Notes: generated by a model from the sequence alone, not told the origin. A stretch of DNA of 64,000 bases from DT-110 sp030148525 (GCA_965227445.1 OZ245751.1:5456001-5520000); one strand, 5' to 3'; shown: positions 36,236 to 45,010, numbered from the stretch's first letter. Program-made: numbers and translations.

Positions 36236-37979
36236 GGGCTTCCTCAAAAAGTCAACGCCACCGGAGTTCTTTTTCTGTCCCACGCCGGGTGCTGGCGAAA
36301 AAGAGCGTAGCAGTCGCTGATTTGATCTAGTATTTCTTGCCAGACCTTATCACAAGCCCTGCATAAGGCCTGAGCAAAGAATAAAAAAGATAAAGAAACT
36401 CCCGATAAATGGACCTTTAACAGGTTCATTGCCAGGAATATAAGGTGCACTTCCGCTGGAATCGTCTGCGATAGCTTTGCCTGTATCTTGTCGAGCCCGT
36501 AGCGGACTTTAGCCTGTCCGAACTTGCCCTCAATCTCTGATCGCTTATTATTTCGTTTTCGGGCCTTGTTGCGCTCGCTTTTGCTTTGTTTCTTCTTACG
36601 GCCCACTGCCGGGCCATTATGCTTTATGCATCTGTCTTTCAGATACTTGCGGTTTTCACGGGTCCAGTAGATTCGATCGGCAAGTACCTCGGCCGGATAA
36701 TACCCATACATCGATTTGTAGGCCTCTATTTGGTCTTTGAGGTACTTGGCTTCATTAAAGGCATTAAAGTCGATCTGATCCACTCTGGCGATGCCTTCGC
36801 TCATGGAGGCATTGATCTTAGGGCCGAACTCGGTGTTTTTTGTGCCCCCTTTGCCGCGCTTGATCGGACGCACCATTGGTTTGTCGATACTGACCAGACG
36901 GTTGTCTATCTGTCTGCGTTTGTCCCGGTACATGATCTCCTGTTGGCGGTATAGCTCCTGGATCACCCATAGGTGTTTCCATTGGGTGGCTGTCCAGGGG
37001 ATGCTCTTTTCAGCGTCCTGCAGTTTGTCCAGCATGCCTTCGATGGTCTTGAGGTTACGGCGAACATAGCGCAGTTGTTGTCCGGTGGCTTTGCGGACAC
37101 TCTTTTTGTCTTTGCGTCGCTTCTTACTGAAGCTCACGTAGTTCTGGCGGGCTTTACGTCGGTAGGTCCTGGGCTTTGTTGGCCATAGGTCACGGGCCGA
37201 CTCAAACAATGCATCAATCAAAGCTTCGCTTTTCAGCCGGGCTTCTGCCAGTAATCTGGTGTCGGTCGGATAGGCGATGTTGACCGGGCTAACGGTGGCG
37301 TCTACCATCAACGTTCCCCGGTTGGTTGGCTCCTCTGGCTTCTGGTCCACGGGCTTTTCCTGATCGGCCGCCTGCTCCTTTTCCGGTGACTGTGGTGGGT
37401 CTTCGGGAGGCTTGCCATCTCCCGGACGGCGACGGTGTTTGACCACCTTTAGTGCTCGGGCCTGATTGATGACCAAGTCGTTCAGTTTGGCAGCTCCTTC
37501 TTTACCCAGGCGCTTGCGGATCTCTACAAACAGGCTCGGCACGAACACCGGTTCGATCTGGAAGCTACTCAAGCCCACGAAGTACTGCGCATAGATGTTT
37601 TCCTGGATGTACGGTATGGTGTCTTCATCCGTCAGGTTCTCCAGGTGTTTGACCAGCAAGGCACCCAGTACTATGCGCAGATCAACAGTGGGACGTCCCA
37701 TGTTGCTGCTCAGGGAGGAAAAAAAAACTTTGGCCATCTCGTCCCAGGGCACCAGTTCAGCCATCTTCACCCAGCGGTTCTCCGGCGACAGGGACTGATC
37801 GAAGGGCGTCTTAAACAAACTCAGGGTACGTTCACTAGCGGGTGTGTAGTAGATCATGCGAAGTGCAAGCTTTTTTCACAAGATACCCCGTATTCCACGG
37901 TTTTGTAAATAATACATCTTGCATTTTACCAACATAACTTGTTAGTATTGTGGATGAAGAGTACTTTTTGAGGAAGCCC
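36236..37979 (-). mobile_element. IS5/IS1182-type insertion sequence
   Basis: This 1,744-bp element has 16-bp perfect terminal inverted repeats (GGGCTTCCTCAAAAAG at 36236 and its complement ending at 37979). It is flanked by a 7-bp direct duplication TAACTTA (36229-36235 and 37980-37986). It carries one transposase gene in antisense orientation to the disrupted RHS tip. The clean duplication shows a simple insertion without later rearrangement. Confidence 0.9.
36244..37857 (-). CDS. IS5/IS1182-type transposase
   Basis: This 537-residue protein has the N-terminal DUF772 transposase region ('GRPTVDLRIVLGALLVKHLE', 'NIYAQYFVGLSSFQ'). A proline/charged linker (about 140-185) leads to a DDE domain ('GTLMVDATVSPVNIAYPTD', 'LADRIYWTRENRKYL', and a C-terminal 'NKRSEIEGKFGQAKVRYGL' with the catalytic Glu). 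It is intact and fills almost all of the element. Whether to place it in IS5 or IS1182 needs a database comparison. Confidence 0.92.
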   Translation of the reverse strand: MIYYTPASERTLSLFKTPFDQSLSPENRWVKMAELVPWDEMAKVFFSSLSSNMGRPTVDLRIVLGALLVKHLENLTDEDTIPYIQENIYAQYFVGLSSFQIEPVFVPSLFVEIRKRLGKEGAAKLNDLVINQARALKVVKHRRRPGDGKPPEDPPQSPEKEQAADQEKPVDQKPEEPTNRGTLMVDATVSPVNIAYPTDTRLLAEARLKSEALIDALFESARDLWPTKPRTYRRKARQNYVSFSKKRRKDKKSVRKATGQQLRYVRRNLKTIEGMLDKLQDAEKSIPWTATQWKHLWVIQELYRQQEIMYRDKRRQIDNRLVSIDKPMVRPIKRGKGGTKNTEFGPKINASMSEGIARVDQIDFNAFNEAKYLKDQIEAYKSMYGYYPAEVLADRIYWTRENRKYLKDRCIKHNGPAVGRKKKQSKSERNKARKRNNKRSEIEGKFGQAKVRYGLDKIQAKLSQTIPAEVHLIFLAMNLLKVHLSGVSLSFLFFAQALCRACDKVWQEILDQISDCYALFRQHPAWDRKRTPVALTF

Positions 37980-38832
37980 TAACTTAGATTTAGCAAAATT
38001 TAGATCATATAATCCTACGATTGGCAGGTATTTTCAAATTGATCCATTAGCTGAAAAAATGATCAATCACAGCCCATATTCTTTCAGTTTTAATAACCCA
38101 GCTGTTTTTGGAGATCCTCTTGGACTTGAACCAGATAGTACAATTGTAAGACCAGTTCCAGGTAAATCAAATACTTATGAACCAATTCACTCTAAGGACA
38201 ATCTTCCAGTAGTCGAAGTAACACCTAATCCAGTAAGTAATAAAAATATTTTTAACAGATTTGGTTCTTCAGAACGTGAAAGTTTTAATAACTACAAATC
38301 ACATCTTTGGAAGATTGGAGAAGAATATTTTTCAACTGGCGACATATTCAAATACGCAAGAACAAATGAAGACTTCGCAGCAAGAATATTAAGGCAGGAA
38401 TATGGGGAGTATTATGCTATTCAATTCATGAAGTATGATGTCGGAATGGCAATTCATGAATTTGGGCATAATTATGTCACACCAGTACTTCTGAGTCTAC
38501 CTTTTGGAGCTGGAGGGTATACATCAAAACTTGCCCTCAATGGTTCGGCAGGATTAAATGCTACTCTTCTTCAATCAGCTCGTTTGCAAACTGTAAATTC
38601 AATTGGTTTACAAAGTGCAGGTTTTAGTATCAGAAGAATTGGTGGCGGTGTTTTAATTAATAATAGACTAAGAATCCAACTGCATAAGCACTCCTTGAAT
38701 CCGATAAAAGGGAGAGGATACCCAGGAAGCATTCGAGCAACACATCTTAATATTAATAAGTTTCATTTGATTTTTAATCCTACGAAATGGGATGCATTAT
38801 CTACCTGGAAGTACACTCCTTTTAGGTTTTAA
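37980..38832 (+). pseudogene. Orphan RHS tip 3, 3' part with unknown toxin domain
   Basis: The sequence continues the RHS core after the target duplication ('FRSYNPTIGRYFQIDPLAEK', 'NPAVFGDPLGL'). A tip of about 230 residues follows; an ATG at 38059 could allow a shorter product. The tip contains 'GMAIHEFGHNY', a lone HExxH-like motif without the usual third ligand segment. It ends with 'HKHSLNPIKGRGYPGSIRAT' and 'FHLIFNPTKWDALSTWKY'. The basic, aromatic C-terminal block looks like a small nuclease-type toxin, but no family is recognised. A candidate immunity gene follows 12 bases later. Confidence 0.75.
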
Positions 38833-38844
38833 ATCACTACGTTG

Positions 38845-39258
38845 ATGAAAAAAACATTTAATATTTCTAGAGAGCAAAATCAGCTTTGGAAACAACTTGT
38901 AGAACAAGCATTGTTGGTGAGTGATAAAATATTTTTTAATGTTCTTTATGATGAAGGTGAAATAAAAAATGAGTTTCCTGATTTGCAAGGTGGGTTTATT
39001 TCTAAGAAAAAATTTAAAAATAAATTATATGCAACAAGTCTAGTTTATCAAATTCCAATTGTCAATTTACAGCGAAAATTTATTGATAGATTATTTGATT
39101 TTTTTTGGTGGAAAAATATGCCGTTAGAAGATCCTTCTTTTTTTCAAAAAGAAAATGAAATACTAGGTTCCATAACACATGAGGACTTTGTTTTGTTTGA
39201 TGCTAGCCTTTTGTCATTTGATGATTCTTCTGTTTCATTATTTGATTATTTAGACTGA
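38845..39258 (+). CDS. Candidate immunity protein for RHS tip 3
   Basis: This 137-residue protein starts at ATG 38845 (an alternative TTG lies one codon upstream). It is AT-rich, has no signal peptide and a strongly acidic tail ('FDASLLSFDDSSVSLFDYLD'). It lies 12 bases after the tip 3 stop, where an immunity gene is expected, and no family is recognised. It may still be expressed to protect against siblings that carry intact tip 3. Confidence 0.65.
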   Translation: MKKTFNISREQNQLWKQLVEQALLVSDKIFFNVLYDEGEIKNEFPDLQGGFISKKKFKNKLYATSLVYQIPIVNLQRKFIDRLFDFFWWKNMPLEDPSFFQKENEILGSITHEDFVLFDASLLSFDDSSVSLFDYLD

Positions 39259-39831
39259 ATAAGACTTAGGCTTAAAGACGTGCGGTCAATGTGTGTCGTG
39301 CTTAGTTAGGCTAGTGATTTTTATTTAGCCATCCTGCCCACCGTACTAAGGAACTAAGGCAGGCGAAGGCAAATTTTCCTGCCCTTAGAAGGCTAAAAGC
39401 AGAGATTCTTTAACGCAGGATAAAGGAAGAAAGTACTCCTAGAGAGCCTACAGTTATTTATTGCACGTCATGTGGTATAGAAGAGCTCTCAAGAGTAAAA
39501 TTCCACAAACCTTACAAAATACTTTTAGCTCTTCCTCCAAACGCTAACTGCTGTTTTTGATAGATTGGGAACCCAACAAATCGAATATTTTCAAATTACG
39601 TTCAATTTTGGATCCAAATGGCCTTTCTATCTGATTGCCAATGATTTGTGAAAGCCCTTTCTAATCCCAGCGGAATCACCAATTTGAAGTATGAAGTCAG
39701 AGATCGGAGGTCAGAAGTATTTGGCCTGTCTTCTCTGGCTTCATTTTTTTTGGCGAAAGCCGTATCAAAATTTCAGGTGAGAATAATCAGGGTTTCCTTC
39801 AGACCTCTGATTTCAAAATTCTGACCTCCTG
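39259..39831. other. Non-coding AT-rich end of the island
   Basis: These 573 bases lie between the last immunity gene and a DUF4143 remnant. An inverted pair of 'GAGGTCAGAA'-type sequences (near 39698 and 39818) frames about 130 bases including a TTTTTTTGGCGAAAGCC motif copy at 39745-39761. No gene is recognised. Confidence 0.4.
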
Positions 39832-40014
39832 TCATTCCTCCATCATTACAAAGGACCTAAAGTTATCCCGGGTAATTACTTCGCCGGTTGCGTGGTATTT
39901 ATCCATGAATGTCTTGGGCAGCTTTGATTTCTTTTTTGGGTCCCATTTAAATTCGAAACCATACAATTGTTGGCCTTTTTCCTCCACGTAATCCACTTCC
40001 TGTTGTTGGGTCGA
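39832..40014 (-). pseudogene. 3' remnant of a DUF4143-type AAA ATPase gene
   Basis: The last ~60 codons of this minus-strand frame read 'STQQQEVDYVEEKGQQLYGF', then 'EFKWDPKKKSKLPKTFMDKY' and '...VITRDNFRSFVM'. This matches the C-terminal end of ATP-binding proteins with a DUF4143 domain ('RTxxQxEIDYIEE...EFKWNPK'). The upstream part of the open frame (40015-40155) does not resemble that family, so the gene is truncated. It is probably debris from an earlier insertion at the island's right edge. Confidence 0.75.
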
Positions 40015-40375
40015 AGGTTTAGATTTAGATTCAGGCCTCCCCCGTGGGATACCTTTGACAGACTCGGAAGATAGAAACGCCCCACCCTGAGCGGCGGTAC
40101 GAGATGCGGCCAGCCCCTTGGAATAGCTTTGCCCCGTGCTTTGCACGGATTTCACAGGGCGAGGGAGCTTTTACAGGTGCCCCTATGTTCAAGACTACTT
40201 CCACCGGCAGACGCATGCTACGGATGCATGGAATTCAGTGACAGTTTCTTGGCCTATTGTAATACAGTCAATCGAGTCTTCCCTTTCAACAATCTTCAAT
40301 AGTAAAATAACCAAGATATCCCTGACATATAAACCAGATAAATGCGATGAAGTTCCATAGTGAATCCAAAAGACT
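40015..40375. other. Right junction of the island
   Basis: These 361 bases lie between the DUF4143 remnant and the stop of the DUF5691 gene. Composition changes back to the GC-richer host style at about 40,370. No integrase, tRNA or obvious attachment repeat matching the left junction is seen by eye. Confidence 0.4.
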
Positions 40376-41944
40376 TTACCGGTCGTCACACTTTATAGGA
40401 GTCCTATACTCCTTCTCAATATAACCGATCATCTCCTTACGGAAATGCAGCTGCTTCAACCACTGATCCACCTGCTGATCCCATTCTTTGTAGCCCGACT
40501 GGGCCCGAAACAGCGTAGCCCTCAGATTGGGGTACTGCTCGGGGTGGCCATGCAGGCAAACCCGTTCCAGGTCTTCGCCAATGGATCGCAGATCTAGTAT
40601 ATCGAAGCTGCCCGCAAAGACGGGATTAATAAACACCTGAATGTACTCCACGGTTAAGGCGGCCGACCAGGAAAAGGGCCGATCAACCAAACAGGCAGTG
40701 ATCTTTTGGCGTAAGCCCCGACTCCCTCCCGGCACGTAGGCCATGGCCTCGACCAATAGCTTGTCCAACTCTTTAACCGGTAGGGCGTGTACGATCTTCT
40801 TGCGGTGAAAATCCGACAAGCGCGTATCCATGTCTCCGGCACCGGCATAGATCCACCCCTCGAGCAGGGTGAGCAGGTAATTGATATCGCGGTGCAGCAG
40901 AGCGGCTTCGGCCAGGGCCTCCGCCCCGATCAGCTCCGACCGGTTCGCAAAGCGCAGCAGGCCGTTGGTATCCAGGCTAAGGGTGGCTTCCCAGAAGGTG
41001 GGCGGCACCAGACTCCAGAGGTGATTAGCCACCTGTTGTTTGGCCGACCGGGTCCATCGTTTGCCGGAGCGGGCTTGGTAAATACCCAGGGCTTCCCAGG
41101 CGGCGTCCGGTTGGGCGGGAAGGTCAATTCGGTAACCTTCCCCATCTACTTTGGTCAGGCATTTATTTGCTTCCGCAAAAACCCGATGGCGGTACTCGTG
41201 GTCGGGCAGGCGGCTGAGTCCGCGTCCCGCCAATTGACGGATGGTATCCGATCCGGACTGCAGACACTCCTCCAAAAAGGGAATGTCTGCACTTTTGGGA
41301 TTCTGAGACAGGATAGTCAGAAAGCGACCTTTATCTTCGGAGCGCTCTCCTTTCCAGGATTGGCGGAGGGTAGCTAATGCCTCCTCCGGATCATGGTCGT
41401 GCAGATGCCGCAGATACCGGTACCGCTGATCCGGATTCCCGTGCAGCCATTGGTCAGCCCGGGGTGTGCCCACCGCTTCGCGCCATTGGGGATGCTGATC
41501 GATGAGCCAGCGCGCACGGGGCAATAGAACGGCTTCGAGGTCCGTCAGATGGCCGGGGTGTTGATCGGCCCAGTGCAGGGCTTCGGGTAAAAATTCGGTT
41601 GGCATATGTACCCCGTAATGCCCCAACCAGCGCAGGGCTTCGGGTATGACCTCCTGGAAGGCACCGTAGAATAAGCGCTCAAACAAACGATGGGGAGCCA
41701 CAACCGGCCGGACCTCACCATCAGCTATCTGCGGGGGTTCCTGAAGCTGTACTTCCGACACCGCCGGGAACTCCCGGGCTACCCGTACCATTTGGCGTTG
41801 GTAGGCAAGTACTCGCAGGAGGCGCTGCGCCTCTGTGGCATCCTCCGGGGCCTCCTGCCAGGCAGTTTCAGACCGCAAGGCTTCGGGAACCACCGTTTGG
41901 TCGGTGCCCATTAAAATTGCTTTGGTGAGTGTGTTCCAGTTCAT
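40376..41944 (-). CDS. DUF5691 family protein
   Basis: This 522-residue helical-repeat protein (HEAT-like) starts at ATG 41944 (MNWNTLTKAILMGTDQT); a longer opening to 41983 would overlap the glycosyltransferase gene. Features typical of DUF5691 are the 'ALVGTDR'-like N-terminus and repeated segments such as 'EEALATLRQSWKGERSEDKGRFL' in part, and 'PFLEECLQSGSDTIRQLAGR'. The family normally sits in an operon with SWIM-domain, MoxR, DUF5682 and VWA genes. Here MoxR and DUF5682 are found on the same strand only 17 kb downstream, beyond the RHS island. Function is not established. Confidence 0.85.
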   Translation of the reverse strand: MNWNTLTKAILMGTDQTVVPEALRSETAWQEAPEDATEAQRLLRVLAYQRQMVRVAREFPAVSEVQLQEPPQIADGEVRPVVAPHRLFERLFYGAFQEVIPEALRWLGHYGVHMPTEFLPEALHWADQHPGHLTDLEAVLLPRARWLIDQHPQWREAVGTPRADQWLHGNPDQRYRYLRHLHDHDPEEALATLRQSWKGERSEDKGRFLTILSQNPKSADIPFLEECLQSGSDTIRQLAGRGLSRLPDHEYRHRVFAEANKCLTKVDGEGYRIDLPAQPDAAWEALGIYQARSGKRWTRSAKQQVANHLWSLVPPTFWEATLSLDTNGLLRFANRSELIGAEALAEAALLHRDINYLLTLLEGWIYAGAGDMDTRLSDFHRKKIVHALPVKELDKLLVEAMAYVPGGSRGLRQKITACLVDRPFSWSAALTVEYIQVFINPVFAGSFDILDLRSIGEDLERVCLHGHPEQYPNLRATLFRAQSGYKEWDQQVDQWLKQLHFRKEMIGYIEKEYRTPIKCDDR

Positions 41945-41975
41945 ATCGTACTCCCCAAGGTAACGAACGCCCGCC

Positions 41976-42983
41976 TCATACAAAAAAGAAAAAATCCCGT
42001 CCCTCCCGCATTTCTTTCTCCTGAAACTGACTCCGCAACTGCTGCTGATCGCCGGGACCGGAAACAGCTAGGATTATTTGGGGATCCGGCCATTCGTCGA
42101 CCACACCGGGAGCTTCCATTTGTACCCCCTGAATCTGATGCCCCCACTTACTGGCGGTATTACAGACCCAATGAAAATCCAGGTTGTGTTCCCGTAACTG
42201 CCGGGCCAGCTTTTTGCCCTTGGTTCCGGCACCCCATAACACCAGGGTGCGATCAGGGTCGCAATCCAGTTCCCGAAAATAGGGCACCTTCAGTTTGAAG
42301 TATTCCTGACGGGCGTATTCGGGGCGGGTACGCGAACTGCGGGTGGGGTGGTCACGCCAGATGTGGACGACCTCCTGCGCACTGCTAACGCTCAGACCCG
42401 CCGCGTACATGCGAAACACCAGATCGTAATCCTCCGGGTAGCGGTCGGGATGGAAGGCACCGATGCGGTCCAGGTCGTGCCGGTGCATGAGCCAGGCGGG
42501 GGAGGGGATGACGCATTCGCGATAAATGGCCCGGAACGGATTGCCCTGCCGTTGCAGCTCGTTGAGCCAGGTGGCGTAGCGCCGATACCCATCCTGAAGA
42601 ATTTCCTCAGAAATGTATTTTACCCAGCCGGTGGCCAGGCAGCCCTCCCCTTCCTTTTGCCAGGCCCCCAGGAGCAACTCCAGCTTACGGGCTGGCATGA
42701 GATCGTCGGCGTCCATCCGGGTAATCAGCGCACCCGAAGACCTCTCATAGGCCAGACGCAGGGCCGGGATGATTCCGGTACCACTAGCGGGGTGGGCTGT
42801 AATACGACTGTCTTTTTTGGCGAAAGCCTTCAGGATATCCCCGCTTTCATCGGTAGAATGATCATTTACGGCCAGCAGTTCCCAGTATGTATACGACTGC
42901 GCGAGCAAGCTTTCGAGGCAATCGGAAAGCCAGGGAGCAGCATTACGCACGGGCATGAGGACTGAAATGAGCGGTTTTTGCAT
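41976..42983 (-). CDS. Family 2 glycosyltransferase
   Basis: This 335-residue GT-A enzyme starts 'MQKPLISVLMPVRNAAPWLSD'. The nucleotide-sugar/metal-binding DxD appears as 'ALITRMDADDLMPARKLELL' around residue 95. The C-terminal 80 residues ('LVLWGAGTKGKKLARQL', then 'PQIILAVSGPGDQQQLR') form a Rossmann-like extra domain, seen in some Bacteroidota glycosyltransferases. It likely transfers a sugar to a surface polysaccharide or lipid; donor and acceptor cannot be inferred. It lies 31 bases upstream of DUF5691 on the same strand. Confidence 0.9.
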   Translation of the reverse strand: MQKPLISVLMPVRNAAPWLSDCLESLLAQSYTYWELLAVNDHSTDESGDILKAFAKKDSRITAHPASGTGIIPALRLAYERSSGALITRMDADDLMPARKLELLLGAWQKEGEGCLATGWVKYISEEILQDGYRRYATWLNELQRQGNPFRAIYRECVIPSPAWLMHRHDLDRIGAFHPDRYPEDYDLVFRMYAAGLSVSSAQEVVHIWRDHPTRSSRTRPEYARQEYFKLKVPYFRELDCDPDRTLVLWGAGTKGKKLARQLREHNLDFHWVCNTASKWGHQIQGVQMEAPGVVDEWPDPQIILAVSGPGDQQQLRSQFQEKEMREGRDFFFFV

Positions 42984-43395
42984 GTATTTTCAGGTGTCAG
43001 CAACTATACCGCTTCCGAAAAGGTTTGGGCTTTGCCAAACCTTTTCACGCGAGTATATACTCGACTCGAAGTGGTTTGGAGCCTCAAACCACTTCGTTGT
43101 CGGTATAAGAATGAGGGAAGTACCCCATTTTTTACCAAAAACAAACGAAAATGGTGTCGGCCAAGATGGCGAAACACACCGAACAAAGGCTTGGCTTGCG
43201 CCAAAAAAAGGGAATAATATTTCGCCTAGCCTCAATCTCTTGGATAAAATGGCAGCAGGGTTACGCAGGCCGCACCATCCGTGGATTTCAGGCCCGTAAC
43301 CATACCGATATTTCTTTTGATTATCAGCATAAAAGACTAAATTTGCAGCGATTTTTAAGCACCATTTTACGGAATTCTAAAGAGTTGAATCAGTT
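42984..43395. other. Divergent intergenic region upstream of atpD
   Basis: These 412 bases include the four-arm element and, from 43108 to 43395, an AT-rich stretch that should contain the atpD promoter. The frames here do not look coding. atpD follows without other atp genes upstream, as is usual in this phylum where atpDC is split from the main ATP synthase operon. Confidence 0.5.
43005..43107. repeat. Four-arm inverted-repeat element
   Basis: An outer 7-bp stem (TATACCG 43005-43011 / CGGTATA 43101-43107) encloses three hairpins. The first is GAAAAGGTTTGG/CCAAACCTTTTC (about 43017-43046). The second is the palindrome CGAGTATATACTCG (43050-43063). The third is CGAAGTGGTTTG (43067-43078) / CAAACCACTTCG (43085-43096). 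The region can fold as a cloverleaf-like RNA or DNA cruciform. It lacks tRNA loop signatures. It lies between the divergent glycosyltransferase and atpD genes. Confidence 0.8.
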
Positions 43396-44904
43396 ATGGC
43401 AAATATCGGTCGTATTAAACAAGTGATCGGGCCTGTGATCGACATTATCTTCGACACGGAGAAAGGTCTTCCCGAGATCTTCAATGCCCTCGAAATTAAA
43501 AAGCCGAATGGCGAAGTACTCGTCCTCGAGGTGCAACAGCACCTGGGAGAAGACAGTGTACGTGCCATCGCAATGGACGCAACCGACGGTCTGACCCGCG
43601 GAACCGAGGTTACGGATACCGGTAAGGCTATTTCTATGCCGACCGGTACTGCTATTAAAGGCCGTTTGTTCAACGTAGTAGGCGCACCTATCGATGGTCT
43701 GCCCGCCGTTGAATCAGATAACCCCTATCCCATCCACCGCAATCCGCCTACCTACGAAGAGCTGTCCACCTCCAAAGAGGTACTGTTCACGGGTATTAAG
43801 GTGATCGACCTGATCGAGCCCTACATGAAGGGTGGTAAAGTAGGTCTGTTCGGTGGTGCCGGTGTAGGTAAGACCGTACTGATTCAGGAATTGATCAACA
43901 ATATTGCCAAGGGATACGATGGTATCTCCGTATTCGCCGGTGTTGGTGAGCGTACGCGCGAGGGTAATGACCTGATGCGGGAGATGCTCGAAGCCGGTAT
44001 TATCAAGTACGGTGAAAACTTCATGCATTCCATGGAAGAAGGCGGCTGGGACCTCAGCCAGGTCAACCTGGAAGAGCTGGAAGACTCCAAAGCCACCTTC
44101 GTCTTCGGTCAGATGAACGAACCTCCGGGAGCACGTGCTCGCGTGGCCTTGTCCGGACTGACCATTGCCGAGTATTACCGCGATGGTGATCTGGATGATC
44201 CAACCGGCGGTCGCGATATTCTGTTCTTTATCGACAACATCTTCCGTTTTACTCAGGCAGGTTCTGAGGTATCGGCTCTGCTGGGACGTATGCCTTCGGC
44301 TGTAGGTTACCAACCCACCCTGGCGACGGAGATGGGTCTGATGCAGGAGCGTATTACCTCTACTAAGCGTGGCTCTATTACCTCCGTACAGGCCGTTTAC
44401 GTACCTGCGGATGACTTGACAGACCCCGCTCCCGCAACCACTTTTGCTCACCTGGATGCAACAACGGTACTGAGTCGTAAGCTGGCGGCCATCGGTATTT
44501 ACCCGGCCATCGACCCGCTCGATTCTACTTCCCGCATCCTGGATCCGGCCATTATTGGTGACGAGCACTACCAAACCGCCCAGAACGTGATCAATATCCT
44601 CCAGCGCTACAAAGAGCTGCAGGATATCATCGCCATCCTCGGTATGGAAGAATTGTCGGACGAAGACAAGCAAGTGGTGCACCGTGCACGTCGCGTTCAG
44701 CGCTTCCTGTCACAGCCGTTCCACGTAGCTGAGCAGTTTACCGGTATCCCCGGCGTATTCGTTCCAATCGAAGAAACCATCCGTGGTTTCCAGATGATCA
44801 TCAAAGGTGAACTGGACGAATACCCCGAAGCGGCATTCAACCTGAAAGGTACGATCGACGATGTGATCGAAGCTGGTAAGAAAATGCTGGCCGAAGCTGC
44901 CTAA
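43396..44904 (+). CDS. atpD: ATP synthase F1 subunit beta
   Basis: This 502-residue catalytic subunit of the F1Fo ATP synthase sits on the cytoplasmic side of the inner membrane. The Walker A is 'GGAGVGKTVLIQELI' (about residue 153). 'VFAGVGERTREGNDL' and the Walker B region 'GRDILFFIDNIFRFTQAGSE' follow, with 'ALLGRMPSAVGYQPTLATEMG' after them. Codon use favours CGT and other codons of highly expressed genes. A strong hairpin lies 16 bases after the stop, before atpC. Confidence 0.98.
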   Translation: MANIGRIKQVIGPVIDIIFDTEKGLPEIFNALEIKKPNGEVLVLEVQQHLGEDSVRAIAMDATDGLTRGTEVTDTGKAISMPTGTAIKGRLFNVVGAPIDGLPAVESDNPYPIHRNPPTYEELSTSKEVLFTGIKVIDLIEPYMKGGKVGLFGGAGVGKTVLIQELINNIAKGYDGISVFAGVGERTREGNDLMREMLEAGIIKYGENFMHSMEEGGWDLSQVNLEELEDSKATFVFGQMNEPPGARARVALSGLTIAEYYRDGDLDDPTGGRDILFFIDNIFRFTQAGSEVSALLGRMPSAVGYQPTLATEMGLMQERITSTKRGSITSVQAVYVPADDLTDPAPATTFAHLDATTVLSRKLAAIGIYPAIDPLDSTSRILDPAIIGDEHYQTAQNVINILQRYKELQDIIAILGMEELSDEDKQVVHRARRVQRFLSQPFHVAEQFTGIPGVFVPIEETIRGFQMIIKGELDEYPEAAFNLKGTIDDVIEAGKKMLAEAA

Positions 44905-44920
44905 ACGAAATCGTATTGAT

Positions 44921-44948
44921 CCCCGTCGGGTGCTGGCACCCGACGGGG
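44921..44948 (+). promoter_or_regulatory. Strong hairpin between atpD and atpC
   Basis: A perfect 13-bp GC-rich stem (CCCCGTCGGGTGC / GCACCCGACGGGG) with a 2-base loop. No T-run follows (AATCTTCATC), so it is not a standard terminator. It may stabilise the atpD message or set the atpD:atpC ratio, which in the complex is three to one. Confidence 0.75.
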
Positions 44949-45010
44949 AATCTTCATCCTCAAATAATGATGACGCTGCCCCGGTAGCGTGATCGAGAAT
45001 GACATACCTT

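Noticed and set aside
23232..40375. Prophage or integrative element as explanation of the island
   Set aside because: No integrase, phage structural gene, conjugation gene, tRNA target or flanking attachment repeat is visible; only IS elements and RHS cassettes are present.
43714..44682. 322-codon frame antisense to atpD
   Set aside because: Shadow of a GC-biased, strongly conserved gene; no protein-like features.
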